A stretch of DNA of 64,000 nucleotides from JALORV01 sp963712485 (GCA_963712485.1 CAVQID010000008.1:118196-182195), one strand, 5' to 3'. Numbered from the stretch's first letter, positions 43,963 to 53,127 are shown. The notes: a model not told the origin generated them from the letters alone. Numbers and translations are program-made.

Positions 43963-45306
43963 ATGACCGATCGATCGTCTCTTTTCGCAACGGCGGTAAC
44001 TGCACTAGCCATCGCGACAGCCGGATGCAGTTCTGGCGGCGGCGGCAGCCCGACTCCTGCTCCGGCACCCGCGCCGAGTCCCGCACCGTCGTCCGCCAGT
44101 CCGTCGATCCAGGTTTTGCCCGCGACTTTCGACTTCGGCAAGGTGACCACGGGCAATACGCCGGCGCCTTTGCAAGTGACGATCAGTAATTCCGGAACTG
44201 CGCCACTGTCCGTCACCGGCATTGTTCTAAATTCGCCGTCCGGGCCGCCGTACGCGTTGGCTTTAGGTGGCGGAGCGAAACCGTGCGGCTCGACCACACC
44301 TTCGGTCGCCGTGGGCGATGCGTGCACGGTCCAGGTGCTTTTTCAGCCGGCGACCGGCGGAACGTTCAATGCAACGCTCCAGGTCAGTTCAAACGCTTCC
44401 AACGCCCCAACGGTGTCGTTGCCCATCGTCGGCACAGCTGAGCAAGTCCAGACCTTGTCAGTGCGGGTCAACCAGATCGACTTCGCTTGTCCATCACCGA
44501 CAAATACTGCAACGGCCTATGTCTCCGTCACCGACCAGGGCGGTTTCTCGGTCCTCGGGCTGCTCGCTGCGAATTTCCTGGTTTTCCAAGGTGCGGCGCC
44601 AGGGCTGCAGCCTACAACGGCCAACTTCCTCAACCAGGTCTACAAGAACGTTGCCATTTCGGCTGTACTTGATAACAGCGGCAGCCTGACCGACCAGCCG
44701 GTCGCTTTTGCCGACATGAGGTCCGGATTCACCAACCTGTTTGCCGGCTTGAAGTCAGGTGATATCGGCGAGGTCATCAAATTCGCTAGTGAATACCAGG
44801 TCGTGCAGGCCTTTACGCCTGATAAGGCCGCGCTTCAAGCGGCCATCTCGGCACCGTTCAACATGGGAAGAGATACAAGACTCTATGACGCCGTTTATCA
44901 AGCGGTGGAAGACACCGCCAAGCAGACGAACTATCGACGCGCGGTCATCGTCGCCACCGATGGCAAGGAGAATCTCCCCGTGGCCCCTGTCTATACCCTC
45001 CAGGCCGTCATCAACAATGCAAGAAGCAAGAACGTCCCGGTCTTTGCCGTGGCCCTTGGCGCTTCCATCGACGAAGCATCGTTGCGGCGGATGGCCGAAG
45101 AGACGGGAGGCATCTACTATCAAGCTAGTGCTTCACAGAATCTCGCGACGATCTACCAGCAGCTAGCCACTTTGCTCTATGAGCAGCAGTATGTGCTGAC
45201 GTTCCAAGTGACCGGCTCGGCTACTTACGACGTTCGAATCCGCGCCACTACCCCGACGAGCGTCAGCGGTGAGGGGATCAAGCCGATCACCGCCTGCACT
45301 CCGTAG
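43963..45306 (+). CDS. VWA-domain lipoprotein with choice-of-anchor-D domain (paralogue 2)
   Basis: A 447-residue tandem paralogue of the preceding gene, with identical length and domain order. Lipobox IATAGC (Cys21), Pro/Ala linker, LPATFDFGKV Ig-like domain, then a VWA domain with the MIDAS DNSGSLTDQPVAFADM and IVATDGKEN. The DQPVAFADM, GFTNLF and SQNLATIYQQL segments are shared almost unchanged with paralogue 1, whereas the Ig-like domain and C-terminus differ more. A strong GGAGGAG site precedes the ATG. Probably arose by tandem duplication; the role is unknown. Confidence 0.88.
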   Translation: MTDRSSLFATAVTALAIATAGCSSGGGGSPTPAPAPAPSPAPSSASPSIQVLPATFDFGKVTTGNTPAPLQVTISNSGTAPLSVTGIVLNSPSGPPYALALGGGAKPCGSTTPSVAVGDACTVQVLFQPATGGTFNATLQVSSNASNAPTVSLPIVGTAEQVQTLSVRVNQIDFACPSPTNTATAYVSVTDQGGFSVLGLLAANFLVFQGAAPGLQPTTANFLNQVYKNVAISAVLDNSGSLTDQPVAFADMRSGFTNLFAGLKSGDIGEVIKFASEYQVVQAFTPDKAALQAAISAPFNMGRDTRLYDAVYQAVEDTAKQTNYRRAVIVATDGKENLPVAPVYTLQAVINNARSKNVPVFAVALGASIDEASLRRMAEETGGIYYQASASQNLATIYQQLATLLYEQQYVLTFQVTGSATYDVRIRATTPTSVSGEGIKPITACTP

Positions 45307-45363
45307 GGAAGGGCGTTTCTCGGCGGACGTCCTGGCGGGCGACGATCTTGCAAGCTCACGAGG

Positions 45364-45385
45364 ATGCGGGCGCTAGCGCCCGCAT
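45364..45385. repeat. Perfect 22-bp palindrome after the VWA lipoprotein pair
   Basis: ATGCGGGCGCT is followed directly by its reverse complement AGCGCCCGCAT. It lies 58 bp past the second VWA stop. It could be a hairpin without a T tract, acting as a processing or termination element, or a dimeric protein site. Confidence 0.7.
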
Positions 45386-45478
45386 TCGTTGGCGCTTCGC
45401 CCCAATGCGCCGACAATACCGGGCCGCACTCTGTGCCATGCCGTCTAGAATTGACGCGCGTGTTCGACGCTGATTGCC

Positions 45479-45967
45479 ATGTCCGACAACACCGACATCC
45501 CTACCCTGCGCCGGCTGCTGCACGACTGCCGCCGCATCGCCGTCGTCGGCATCTCCGCCGAGTGGCACCGCCCGAGCTATTTCGTGGGCAAGTACCTGCT
45601 TGAGCATGGCTACACGATGATTCCGGTGAATCCGAAATACACCGAGGTGCTCGGGCAGCGTTGCTTTCCTGACGTGCGCGCGGCCGCGCAGGCTGCCGGC
45701 CCGATCGACATGGTCGACTGCTTTCGGCGGTCCGATGACATCGGGCCGCTCGCCGATGACGCCATCGAGATCGGCGCCAAGTGCCTGTGGATGCAACTCG
45801 GCGTGACCAATGAACCCGCGGCCCAGCGCGCACGCGCTGCGGGCCTCGACGTCGTGCAGGATCGCTGCGTGAAGATCGAGCACGGTCGACTCTTCGGCGG
45901 GCTCAACTGGGCCGGCGTCAACACGCGAGTCATTTCCAGCAAGCGCCCGCGCCAGCTCGCGTACTAG
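45479..45967 (+). CDS. CoA-binding domain protein (YccU-like)
   Basis: A 162-residue single-domain CoA-binding protein with a Rossmann-like fold: RRIAVVGISAEWHRPSYFVGKYLLEHGYTMIPVNPKY (nucleotide site), then DMVDCFRRSDDIGPLADDAI and GAKCLWMQLGVTN. It matches YccU and the N-terminus of acyl-CoA synthetases (NDP-forming). The function is unclear; some members are linked to CoA or redox sensing. It lies 8 bp upstream of metY on the same strand, so they form an operon, a pairing often seen in betaproteobacteria. Confidence 0.88.
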   Translation: MSDNTDIPTLRRLLHDCRRIAVVGISAEWHRPSYFVGKYLLEHGYTMIPVNPKYTEVLGQRCFPDVRAAAQAAGPIDMVDCFRRSDDIGPLADDAIEIGAKCLWMQLGVTNEPAAQRARAAGLDVVQDRCVKIEHGRLFGGLNWAGVNTRVISSKRPRQLAY

Positions 45968-45975
45968 GAGACATC

Positions 45976-47274
45976 ATGTCGGATCGCGCCTTCGGCATCG
46001 AGACGCTGTGCCTGCACGCCGGGCAGATTCCGGATCCGGTCACCGGCAGCCGCGCCGCGCCCATTTACCAGACCACCTCCTACGTGTTCGATACGGCAGA
46101 TCACGCAGCAAGCCTGTTCAACCTGCAGACGTTCGGCAACGTCTATTCGCGCATCAGCAATCCGACGGTGGCCGTGCTTGAGGAACGGGTGGCGGCGCTG
46201 GAAAATGGCCGCGCGGCGCTGGCCACGGCGAGCGGCATGTCGGCGCAGATGACGGCCATCCTGGCGATCGTGCAGCCGGGGCAACACATCGTTTCGTCAT
46301 CGCTCCTCTATGGCGGCACCTACTCGCAGTTCGACGTGGCGCTGCGCAAAATGGGGATCGAGACCACCTTCGTCGATCCTGACCAGCCCGAAAGCTTCAG
46401 CGACGCACTGCGCGAGAACACGCGCCTGCTCTACGCCGAGACGCTCGGCAATCCCAAGATCAACGTCCTCGACATCGAGCCGATCGCGGCGATCGCCCAT
46501 GGGGTTGGCATCCCGCTGATGATCGACAACACGATGGCATCGCCCTACCTGTGCCGGCCGTTCGACTGGGGTGCCGACGTCGTCGTTCACTCTGCCACCA
46601 AGTACCTCGGCGGCCACGGCACCACGCTGGGCGGGGTGCTGGTCGAGCGCGGCAAGTTCGACTGGGGCAACGGCAAGTTTCCCGACATGGTGCTGCCCTC
46701 GAAGAGCTACCACGGCGTCAAGTTCTGGGAGACCTTCGGCGACTTTGCCTACACGATGAAAGCGCGCATGGAAGTGCTCCGCGTGCACGGCGCCGCACTG
46801 GCCCCGCTATCGGCGTTCCTGTTGCTGCAGGGGATCGAGACGCTGCACCTGCGCATGGAACGTCACTGCCAGAACGCGCGCCGGGTTGCCGAGTATCTGC
46901 TCGGGCATCCACGAGTTGCCTGGGTCAACTGGCCAGGCCTCGCCTCCAGCCCGTATTACTCGCTGGCGCGCAGGTATCTGCGCGCGGTCGACGGCGAGCC
47001 CGGCGCTGCGGGCGTCATGACGTTCGGTATCCGCGGCGGCGCGGCGGCGGGCGAGAAGTTCATCGACGCCCTGCAATTTCTCTCTCACCTCGCCAACATC
47101 GGCGACGCGAAATCGCTGGTGATCCACCCGGCCTCGACCACCCACCGGCAACTGTCGGAGGCCGACCAGTTGAAGGCCGGCGTGTCGCCGGACATGGTGC
47201 GGCTGTCCATCGGCATCGAATCGATCGACGACATCCTCTGGGACCTGGAACAGGCGCTCGAGAAAAGCCGCTAG
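45976..47274 (+). CDS. metY: O-acetylhomoserine aminocarboxypropyltransferase (sulfhydrylase)
   Basis: A 432-residue Cys/Met-metabolism PLP enzyme that makes homocysteine directly from O-acetylhomoserine and sulfide. ETLCLHAGQIPDPVTGSRAAPIYQTTS (N-terminus), YSRISNPTV, ENGRAALATASGMSA and the PLP lysine in SATKYLGGHG (about residue 209) are typical. The GGAG site six bases before the ATG is good. With the two cysteine synthases at the left end it gives this segment three sulfide-fixing enzymes. Length and motifs are normal. Confidence 0.95.
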   Translation: MSDRAFGIETLCLHAGQIPDPVTGSRAAPIYQTTSYVFDTADHAASLFNLQTFGNVYSRISNPTVAVLEERVAALENGRAALATASGMSAQMTAILAIVQPGQHIVSSSLLYGGTYSQFDVALRKMGIETTFVDPDQPESFSDALRENTRLLYAETLGNPKINVLDIEPIAAIAHGVGIPLMIDNTMASPYLCRPFDWGADVVVHSATKYLGGHGTTLGGVLVERGKFDWGNGKFPDMVLPSKSYHGVKFWETFGDFAYTMKARMEVLRVHGAALAPLSAFLLLQGIETLHLRMERHCQNARRVAEYLLGHPRVAWVNWPGLASSPYYSLARRYLRAVDGEPGAAGVMTFGIRGGAAAGEKFIDALQFLSHLANIGDAKSLVIHPASTTHRQLSEADQLKAGVSPDMVRLSIGIESIDDILWDLEQALEKSR

Positions 47275-47314
47275 CGGCGCGGCAACGCGAGGCGCCGGCC
47301 GCGATAATCCCGTC

Positions 47315-48769
47315 ATGGAAGAACAAGCTGCGCGCGAGGTGGTACTGCTGCGCGCGATCGAAACGACGGATGCGACCGGCGCACTGTTGACGGCCGAGGA
47401 TCGGCGCTACGCCGGTCGCGCCGCGGCTGAACTCGCGCACTGGCAAGCTTCGCAGCAAGGCACCGCCGCAACCGACGAACTGTTCCTGGCCAAGCGTGCC
47501 GGGCTGGCGCTCGACGTGCTGAGTGAACGGACTGCGGCCATCCGAATGCTGCGTCGGGTGCGCTGGCGGCCGTGGCTCGGTATCGCGCTGCCCGCGGTAG
47601 CGTTCGCGCTCGGCGCGCTGGTCGAACAGGTCGCGGACCGTCAGCACGTCAATGTGCTTGCCTTCCCGCTGCTCGGCATCATCGCGTGGAACCTGGTGGT
47701 GTACGTCGTGCTGCTGCTGCGTCCGCTGCTCGGCCGCTCGGTCGGACCGCTGCGGCGCTGGTTCGTCGGCTCGATACGACTTCCAAAGGAAGCCGGCGAT
47801 CCCGTCGTCGTGAATGCGACAGCGCGATTTGCGGCTGACTGGGCGGACCTGAGCCGACCGCTGCTCGATGCACGCGCGGGACGCGTGCTGCATCTGGCCG
47901 CGGCGCTGTTCGCGCTCGGTGCTCTGGCCGGGCTGTACCTGCGTGCGATCGCGTTCGAGTATCGCATCGGCTGGGAAAGCACCTTCCTGCAGGCCTCATC
48001 GGTGCATGCGATTCTGGCGACTCTGCTCGGACCCGCCGCGCGCCTGCTCGGCATGCCATTTCCGACGGTAGAGGCGATCGAGGCGATGCGTATTTCAGGG
48101 GGACAGGGCGGCACCGATGCTGGGCCATGGATCCATCTGTACGCCGTCACGGTCGGAGTCGTCGTCGTCATTCCGCGGCTGATGCTGGCAGCATTCAGCG
48201 CATGGCAGGAGAGCAATCGCACACGCAACCTGTGTCTGGACCTGGGTACACCGTATTTCCGCCGCGTGCTCGCAGCCTTTGCGCCGCAGAGCGCGCGCGT
48301 GCGCGTGGCACCGTACAGCTACACGCTCGATGAGCCGGCAGTCACCGGCCTGTCAGCGCTGGCGCGCCATCTGCTCGGCGACGCAACCCAGTTGGCGCTG
48401 CGACCGAGTACCGAATTCGGCGCGGAGGAACACGCCGCGGACGGAGTCGCCCGGCTCGAATCCGATGTTCCGCTTACGCTGGCCGTCTTCAACGCAACGA
48501 GTGTCCCGGAGCACGAGAACCATGGCCGCTTCATCGACACGCTCCGCAGCGCGGTGGAGTCGCGGGTCGCAGCCGTGGTCGACCTTGCGCCTTACCGCAA
48601 GCGCCTCGGCGCGCAAGCCGGGGCGGACGAGCGGATCGACCAGCGCGCTCGCGCCTGGCAGGCCTTTGCGGCTGAACGCGCACTGGTCCTCACGTGTACC
48701 GACCTGTCCAGCCCCGATCTGGTGCGGGCCGAACGGGAACTCGCAGCGGCACTCGGAGCGGGCGCATGA
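47315..48769 (+). CDS. DUF2868 membrane protein
   Basis: A 484-residue protein with four hydrophobic segments, roughly residues 87-105, 113-135, 190-215 and 280-300, and a C-terminal soluble part from about 330. EYRIGWESTFLQASSVHAIL and ESNRTRNLCLDLGTPYFRR are DUF2868 features. Function unknown, but members are nearly always coupled to a GTPase/DUF3482 gene, as here: its stop overlaps the GTPase ATG (ATGA). The two probably form one membrane-associated GTPase system. Confidence 0.85.
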   Translation: MEEQAAREVVLLRAIETTDATGALLTAEDRRYAGRAAAELAHWQASQQGTAATDELFLAKRAGLALDVLSERTAAIRMLRRVRWRPWLGIALPAVAFALGALVEQVADRQHVNVLAFPLLGIIAWNLVVYVVLLLRPLLGRSVGPLRRWFVGSIRLPKEAGDPVVVNATARFAADWADLSRPLLDARAGRVLHLAAALFALGALAGLYLRAIAFEYRIGWESTFLQASSVHAILATLLGPAARLLGMPFPTVEAIEAMRISGGQGGTDAGPWIHLYAVTVGVVVVIPRLMLAAFSAWQESNRTRNLCLDLGTPYFRRVLAAFAPQSARVRVAPYSYTLDEPAVTGLSALARHLLGDATQLALRPSTEFGAEEHAADGVARLESDVPLTLAVFNATSVPEHENHGRFIDTLRSAVESRVAAVVDLAPYRKRLGAQAGADERIDQRARAWQAFAAERALVLTCTDLSSPDLVRAERELAAALGAGA

Positions 48770-50277
48770 CCGCCGCAACCGATGCGCCGGTCACGATCGG
48801 GCTGGTACTCGTCTCGCACACGAACAGCGGCAAGACGACCCTGGCGCGCACACTGCTCGGCCGCGACGTCGGCGAGGTACGCGACGCGCCGCATGTGACG
48901 GAGTTATCGGAGCCATATCGGTTGCTCGAGACGCCCGCCGGGGACGAACTGCAGCTGTGGGACACGCCGGGTTTCGGCGACTCCGCGCGACTGGTCCGGC
49001 GCCTGCGGCTGGCGGACAACCCCATCGGTTGGTTGCTGCGCGAGGTGTGGGACCGTCATCGCGACCGGCCGTTCTGGTGCAGCCAGCAGGCGGTTCGCGC
49101 CGCCCGCGCATCAGCGGACATCATCCTTTACCTGGTGAACGCCGCGGAAAATCCGCGCGATGCCGGCTACGTTGCGGCCGAGGTTCAGGTGCTGCGCTGG
49201 ATCGACAAGCCGGTCCTGGTGCTGCTTAATCAGGTCGGGCCGCCGCGACCGCGGAACGAGGACCAGCTCGAACAGGATCTCTGGCATCGCCACATGACGA
49301 CACACAGCATGGAGTGCGACGTCCTCACGCTCGATGCGTTCGCACGCTGCTGGGTCCAAGAGGGCACCTTGCTCAGCGCGGTCGCCGCGCGCATTGCGCC
49401 GGAAAAACAAGGTGGCTTCGCGCGGCTGCAGGCGCAATGGACCGCGCGCAACGTCGAGCGGTTCGATGACTGCATGGGTATCCTCGCGGAGCAGATGGCC
49501 GCCGCTGCCCATGATGGTGAGACCATCGACGAGCCCGAAGCGACGGTCGGCTCCCGCATGCTGGTCACCCTGGGTCTGCGCAAAAACGGACAGGCACGCG
49601 ATCGGGCCATGGCCTCGCTTGCGGACCGACTGGACGCCAGCGTCAAGGCCGCGACTGATCGCATGATCAGCCTCCACGGCCTCGACGGATCGACCACTCA
49701 TGCCATCCTCGAACGGGTGCAGCGAGCCTATGCGACCCAGGAGCCGATCCCCGAGGGACGAGCCGCGCTGTTTGGTGGCGTGCTGACGGGAGCGTTGACC
49801 GGGCTCAAGGCAGACCTTGCGACCGGTGGAATGTCGATGGGCGCGGGACTTCTCGTCGGAGCCGTGCTTGGCGGACTGGGCGGCGCCGGTATCGCACGCG
49901 GCATCAACAAGCTGGCGGGTACCGAGCAGGCGCGCCTGGGATGGCCCGATGGTTTCCTCGACGGCCTAGTGCGCGCGAGCGTGCTGCGCTACCTCGCCAT
50001 CGCGCACTACGGCCGCGGTCGCGGCCGCTTCGTCGAGGGCGAAGCGCCGCCCTTCTGGCACGACGAGGTGCAGGCAGAAGTCGCCGCCCACCTCGACGCG
50101 TTTCACAGCGTCTGGAAAGACGCGCGAGCCGATGCACCGCTCGGATCTTCAGTTCACGCGCTGCGGATCCAGTTGCGACAGGTGACCGCCGGCGTGCTCG
50201 GAAGGCTGTATCCGGATGCGGTGCCCCTGGAGCTGGCTGCCCCGCGCGCGCACTCCGTCGGCGATATTCCCGCGTAA
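48766..50277 (+). CDS. GTPase with DUF3482 domain
   Basis: A 503-residue protein. The GTPase domain has the P-loop SHTNSGKTTLARTL near residue 18, the G3 DTPGFGDS near 66 and the G4-like LLNQVG near 151. A DUF3482 region follows, with a Gly/Ala-rich amphipathic part (TGALTGLKADLATGGMSMGAGLLVGAVLGG, residues ~345-375) that probably inserts in membranes, rather like the hairpins of dynamin-type or Era-like membrane GTPases. The start was placed at the ATG overlapping the DUF2868 stop. Likely a partner of DUF2868 in envelope or membrane remodelling (inference). Confidence 0.87.
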   Translation: MTAATDAPVTIGLVLVSHTNSGKTTLARTLLGRDVGEVRDAPHVTELSEPYRLLETPAGDELQLWDTPGFGDSARLVRRLRLADNPIGWLLREVWDRHRDRPFWCSQQAVRAARASADIILYLVNAAENPRDAGYVAAEVQVLRWIDKPVLVLLNQVGPPRPRNEDQLEQDLWHRHMTTHSMECDVLTLDAFARCWVQEGTLLSAVAARIAPEKQGGFARLQAQWTARNVERFDDCMGILAEQMAAAAHDGETIDEPEATVGSRMLVTLGLRKNGQARDRAMASLADRLDASVKAATDRMISLHGLDGSTTHAILERVQRAYATQEPIPEGRAALFGGVLTGALTGLKADLATGGMSMGAGLLVGAVLGGLGGAGIARGINKLAGTEQARLGWPDGFLDGLVRASVLRYLAIAHYGRGRGRFVEGEAPPFWHDEVQAEVAAHLDAFHSVWKDARADAPLGSSVHALRIQLRQVTAGVLGRLYPDAVPLELAAPRAHSVGDIPA

Positions 50278-50305
50278 GCTTGCGGGCGCTTTCCAGGAGT
50301 CGACT

Positions 50306-50644
50306 ATGAAAAACGACAAGTTGCTTGCCGCTGGCGCGGCTGTGCTCTGCGTGGCTTCACTGACGGCCTGCTCGAGTACGGCGCCTTCCGCGACCGATGC
50401 ACATATCCCCGCTGCCCAGAACTACGACGTGAAGATCCAGCCGGCTCGCATCTCCCCCAATCCGCAAGGCGCCTTTGCGCTGTCCACTGCGACCGGCTGC
50501 GACATCATCTACGTTGGCAAGGCAAACTCGTCAGACACGGTGACTTATGCAGTGCGCCCGACGAGCCGGGTTCCCGATGCAGCTGAGTGCGTCGACCGGC
50601 TGCGTGGACAGCCCGGCGTCGAGGCGATCACGCCGGTCGGCTGA
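50306..50644 (+). CDS. Small putative lipoprotein
   Basis: A 112-residue protein with a lipobox (LTAC, Cys22) after a hydrophobic signal. The mature part is short, with two cysteines (TGCDIIYVGKAN and AAECVDRLRG) that could form a disulfide. AGGAG six bases before the ATG supports the start. It lies 28 bp past the GTPase gene and may be co-transcribed. No family is recognised. Confidence 0.7.
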   Translation: MKNDKLLAAGAAVLCVASLTACSSTAPSATDAHIPAAQNYDVKIQPARISPNPQGAFALSTATGCDIIYVGKANSSDTVTYAVRPTSRVPDAAECVDRLRGQPGVEAITPVG

Positions 50645-50720
50645 TCCCGACGTTGAGGTCGGCATCAGTCGCACATCGAGCGCCGCAGGCTTGAACACGC
50701 GGCGAGCGGCGTGGGTGCGC

Positions 50721-52313
50721 TCAGACCGCCTTGTGGTCGTACATCAGGCGGTCTGCACGGCGCACCAGGGCATCGACGGTGTCATCGGCGCGTGCGGCCG
50801 TGACACCGATGCTCATCGTCACCGCCAGCCCATCCGACAACGCGCTCCAGTCGCGTATCGCGATCACCTTGCGGATGCGATCGCAGGCGGCCCTGGCCTC
50901 GGCATCCGACGCATCGGCAAACAGAACCACCAGTTCATCGCCTCCGGTACGCGCCGCAAAATCCCCACCGCGCAGGGTCGCGCGCAGAATGTCTCCCAGC
51001 GCCCGCAGCACAGCATCGCCGACGACATGTGAATGGCGATCGTTGATGGTCTTGAACTGATCGATGTCCAGCACGGCCAGCGCACACGGGCGCCCGCCGA
51101 TGCGCAGGTCCGCGAGGGCGCGCTGCACAACGGGATCCAGCGCGCGACGGTTGGCGAGTCCCGTCAGAGGATCCTGCAGTGAGAGCTCGCGGAAGGAACT
51201 GGCTTCCGCGCTCAGCGTATCGAGTTGCTGGCGCTGCTTCAGCGACTCCCGCCAGAGTTCGATGCGCACGCGGTTCTCACTGCGCAGCCGCAGGATCTCG
51301 CGCGCCACCTGCATGTGCCGGCGAAGCGCATCGACGGCCGTCTTGTGATCTCCCGCGGCCTCGGCGCAGCGCGACAGCACGTCGTGCGCCTTGCCCTCAA
51401 CGACGAGCAGGTCGAACTTCTGGGACAGAGCGATGCCGCGCCGCGCACTGTCGGCGCCGCGTTGGGGATCCCCCTCGAGCAGGAACACATCCGCCTCGAC
51501 CACCGCGCCTTCGGCCTGGCCGTGAGACCACGCGAGCTGCACCGAGTCGCGAATGACCGAATCGACGGCGGCGCGCGCCGGCACCGCATTGCCGAGCGCC
51601 ACGTGGATCTGCGCCAGCACCGCGTAGTGCCCGGCTCGCTCCCGCAACTGCCTCTCGGCCGTCTCGTCGGACGGCTGTTGCAGCAGATGCTCGGCCCATG
51701 ACTGCAGCATCGTCAGATGTGCCCGGTCGGGCGCGGAACCATGCAATGCCGCAGGATCCGTCAGCCAGCCGAGATTGACGACCAGCCAGTCGGCCCGTGC
51801 CATGCGTTCCCATGACGGGAGATTCGCTTCGTTCGCGATCTCGATAATCCTGGCGAACAACTGCAGCGCTTCCTCGTAGCATCCGGCCGCCGCATGGGCC
51901 GCGCCGAGCGCGCGTGTCGCCATCAGGTGCAGTTCCGGGCCCGGGTCAGTCGGCGCGACATCATGAGCCGCGAACGCCGCAGCATAGGCATCGACATAGC
52001 GACGCATCTGGGCACACGCAAGCACGGCAAAGGTCAGCGCTCCGACCTGCCCCGCGGCGTTGCCCTCGGCCGCATGCAGCTTGGCCGCCTGAATCGCGTG
52101 CGCGTCCGCCGCCGAGTAGTCGCCCAGGCGAATTTCGATTCCGGCTAGTCGGGAGAGAAGCTGCGCCTGGCTGGCACGGTCGGACGCGGCGCGCGCGCGC
52201 TCGATCCCTTCAAGCAGCACGGTGCACGCCGCGTCGCTGCGACCATCGAGCACGGCGGTGACGACCTGCTCCAGTTCGCTTGACCGAGAGGCGGACATGA
52301 AAGGCGGACTCAT
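50721..52313 (-). CDS. TPR-repeat diguanylate cyclase (GGDEF domain)
   Basis: A 530-residue cytoplasmic protein. Residues ~1-330 are helical TPR-like repeats; a coiled linker leads to a GGDEF domain from about 365. The catalytic loop reads RTGGDELVVLF, i.e. GGDEL rather than GGDEF. An inhibitory I-site RGGD lies exactly five residues before it. LQDPLTGLANRRAL and LDIDQFKTINDRHSH give the metal and substrate residues. It should make cyclic di-GMP, with feedback control. No signal peptide or membrane helix is seen. TPR domains usually mediate protein contacts. Confidence 0.88.
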   Translation of the reverse strand: MSPPFMSASRSSELEQVVTAVLDGRSDAACTVLLEGIERARAASDRASQAQLLSRLAGIEIRLGDYSAADAHAIQAAKLHAAEGNAAGQVGALTFAVLACAQMRRYVDAYAAAFAAHDVAPTDPGPELHLMATRALGAAHAAAGCYEEALQLFARIIEIANEANLPSWERMARADWLVVNLGWLTDPAALHGSAPDRAHLTMLQSWAEHLLQQPSDETAERQLRERAGHYAVLAQIHVALGNAVPARAAVDSVIRDSVQLAWSHGQAEGAVVEADVFLLEGDPQRGADSARRGIALSQKFDLLVVEGKAHDVLSRCAEAAGDHKTAVDALRRHMQVAREILRLRSENRVRIELWRESLKQRQQLDTLSAEASSFRELSLQDPLTGLANRRALDPVVQRALADLRIGGRPCALAVLDIDQFKTINDRHSHVVGDAVLRALGDILRATLRGGDFAARTGGDELVVLFADASDAEARAACDRIRKVIAIRDWSALSDGLAVTMSIGVTAARADDTVDALVRRADRLMYDHKAV

Positions 52314-52622
52314 TCACGGGAGCCAGAAAATGCGGCTCGCTCCGCCGTAGCGTAATGGCGGAATCCCCGTGCCGGCCGTCGAAAAGCACCGCAAATCCGC
52401 GGGATACCGCGCGGTCGAGAAACACACGACAGGAGCACCCGACTGGGTGCCAACGGCCGGTGCGGAGAGGAAAGTCTTGAGCCGCGTCGGCGCGCCGCCC
52501 TATGCCGATCGGCTTAATTCAACTGCCGCGACGACTACGACTTCCAGTGAATGGTGGCGCTGCGTGTTTGCGCCCAGCATGGCTTGGTCTCGCTTGAGAC
52601 GTGAACTGAATTGGAGCCAGCC
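52314..52622. other. 309-bp intergenic region, nothing recognised
   Basis: Between the diguanylate cyclase start and a small membrane-protein gene. It must carry promoters for both directions. No terminator, RNA gene or conserved open frame is seen. Confidence 0.4.
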
Positions 52623-52934
52623 ATGAGCCAAGCACGATTCGATTTGAATTCCGACTCTACGGCCAGCCGCAAGAATCGGCGCCCTGCTTTCACCATCGCT
52701 GCCGGGTTGATCGCCTTGTCGATCGCTGCGGCCATCGTCGTCGAAGAACGTGATGGAGGCGCGTCCGCCGGGACCGACCCCACACATTCGAGCGTCGTGC
52801 CGCACGCGGCGACCCCAGCGGCGAGCATGACGGCCGGCACGAACACGACGTCCGACAACGCTTCCGCAAAGCCGCGCTTCGAACGTTCGGACGAGCCGGT
52901 CTACGAGGACCCGGTGCGCCCTTATGGTGGCTGA
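52623..52934 (+). CDS. Hypothetical small membrane protein
   Basis: A 103-residue protein with a basic N-terminus (SRKNRRPAF), one hydrophobic segment TIAAGLIALSIAAAIVV at about residues 24-40, and a low-complexity Thr/Ala/Ser-rich C-terminus ending EDPVRPYGG. A single-pass or exported topology is likely. GGAG six bases before this ATG makes it the best start; another ATG lies four codons upstream. No family is recognised. A tRNA-Ser-associated repeat begins 14 bp after its stop. Confidence 0.6.
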   Translation: MSQARFDLNSDSTASRKNRRPAFTIAAGLIALSIAAAIVVEERDGGASAGTDPTHSSVVPHAATPAASMTAGTNTTSDNASAKPRFERSDEPVYEDPVRPYGG

Positions 52935-52948
52935 CGTACAACGCGCGC

Positions 52949-53058
52949 GTCCTTCGCGCCGCCGCGCGGCGCTCGTCGAACCGCGTGGCTTCTCACCCAC
53001 CCGTCCGCCAAAGCAAACGGGCCCATTGGCCCGTTCGTTTGGCGGAGAGAGTGGGATT
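52949..53058 (-). repeat. tRNA-Ser-associated repeat, copy A
   Basis: A GC-rich module beginning GTCCTTCGCGCCGCCGCGCG, then TTCTCACCCAC, an imperfect 18-bp hairpin (CCGCCAAAGCAAACGGGCC against GGCCCGTTCGTTTGGCGG) and the last 18 bases of a tRNA-Ser gene (to GTGGGATT). The tRNA sequence breaks off inside the T-loop. The next copy follows with a period of 179 bp. Confidence 0.85.
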
Positions 53059-53127
53059 GCTCGCCGATCGCTCATGCGATCGCCTCGTCCCTGCGCTGCG
53101 CTTCGGGACCACCCGCGCGTCGCGGGC

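Noticed and set aside
42060..45480. Integrative element at the ssrA 3' end.
   Set aside because: No second copy of the ssrA 3' end and no integrase gene were found within the window, so an island cannot be supported.
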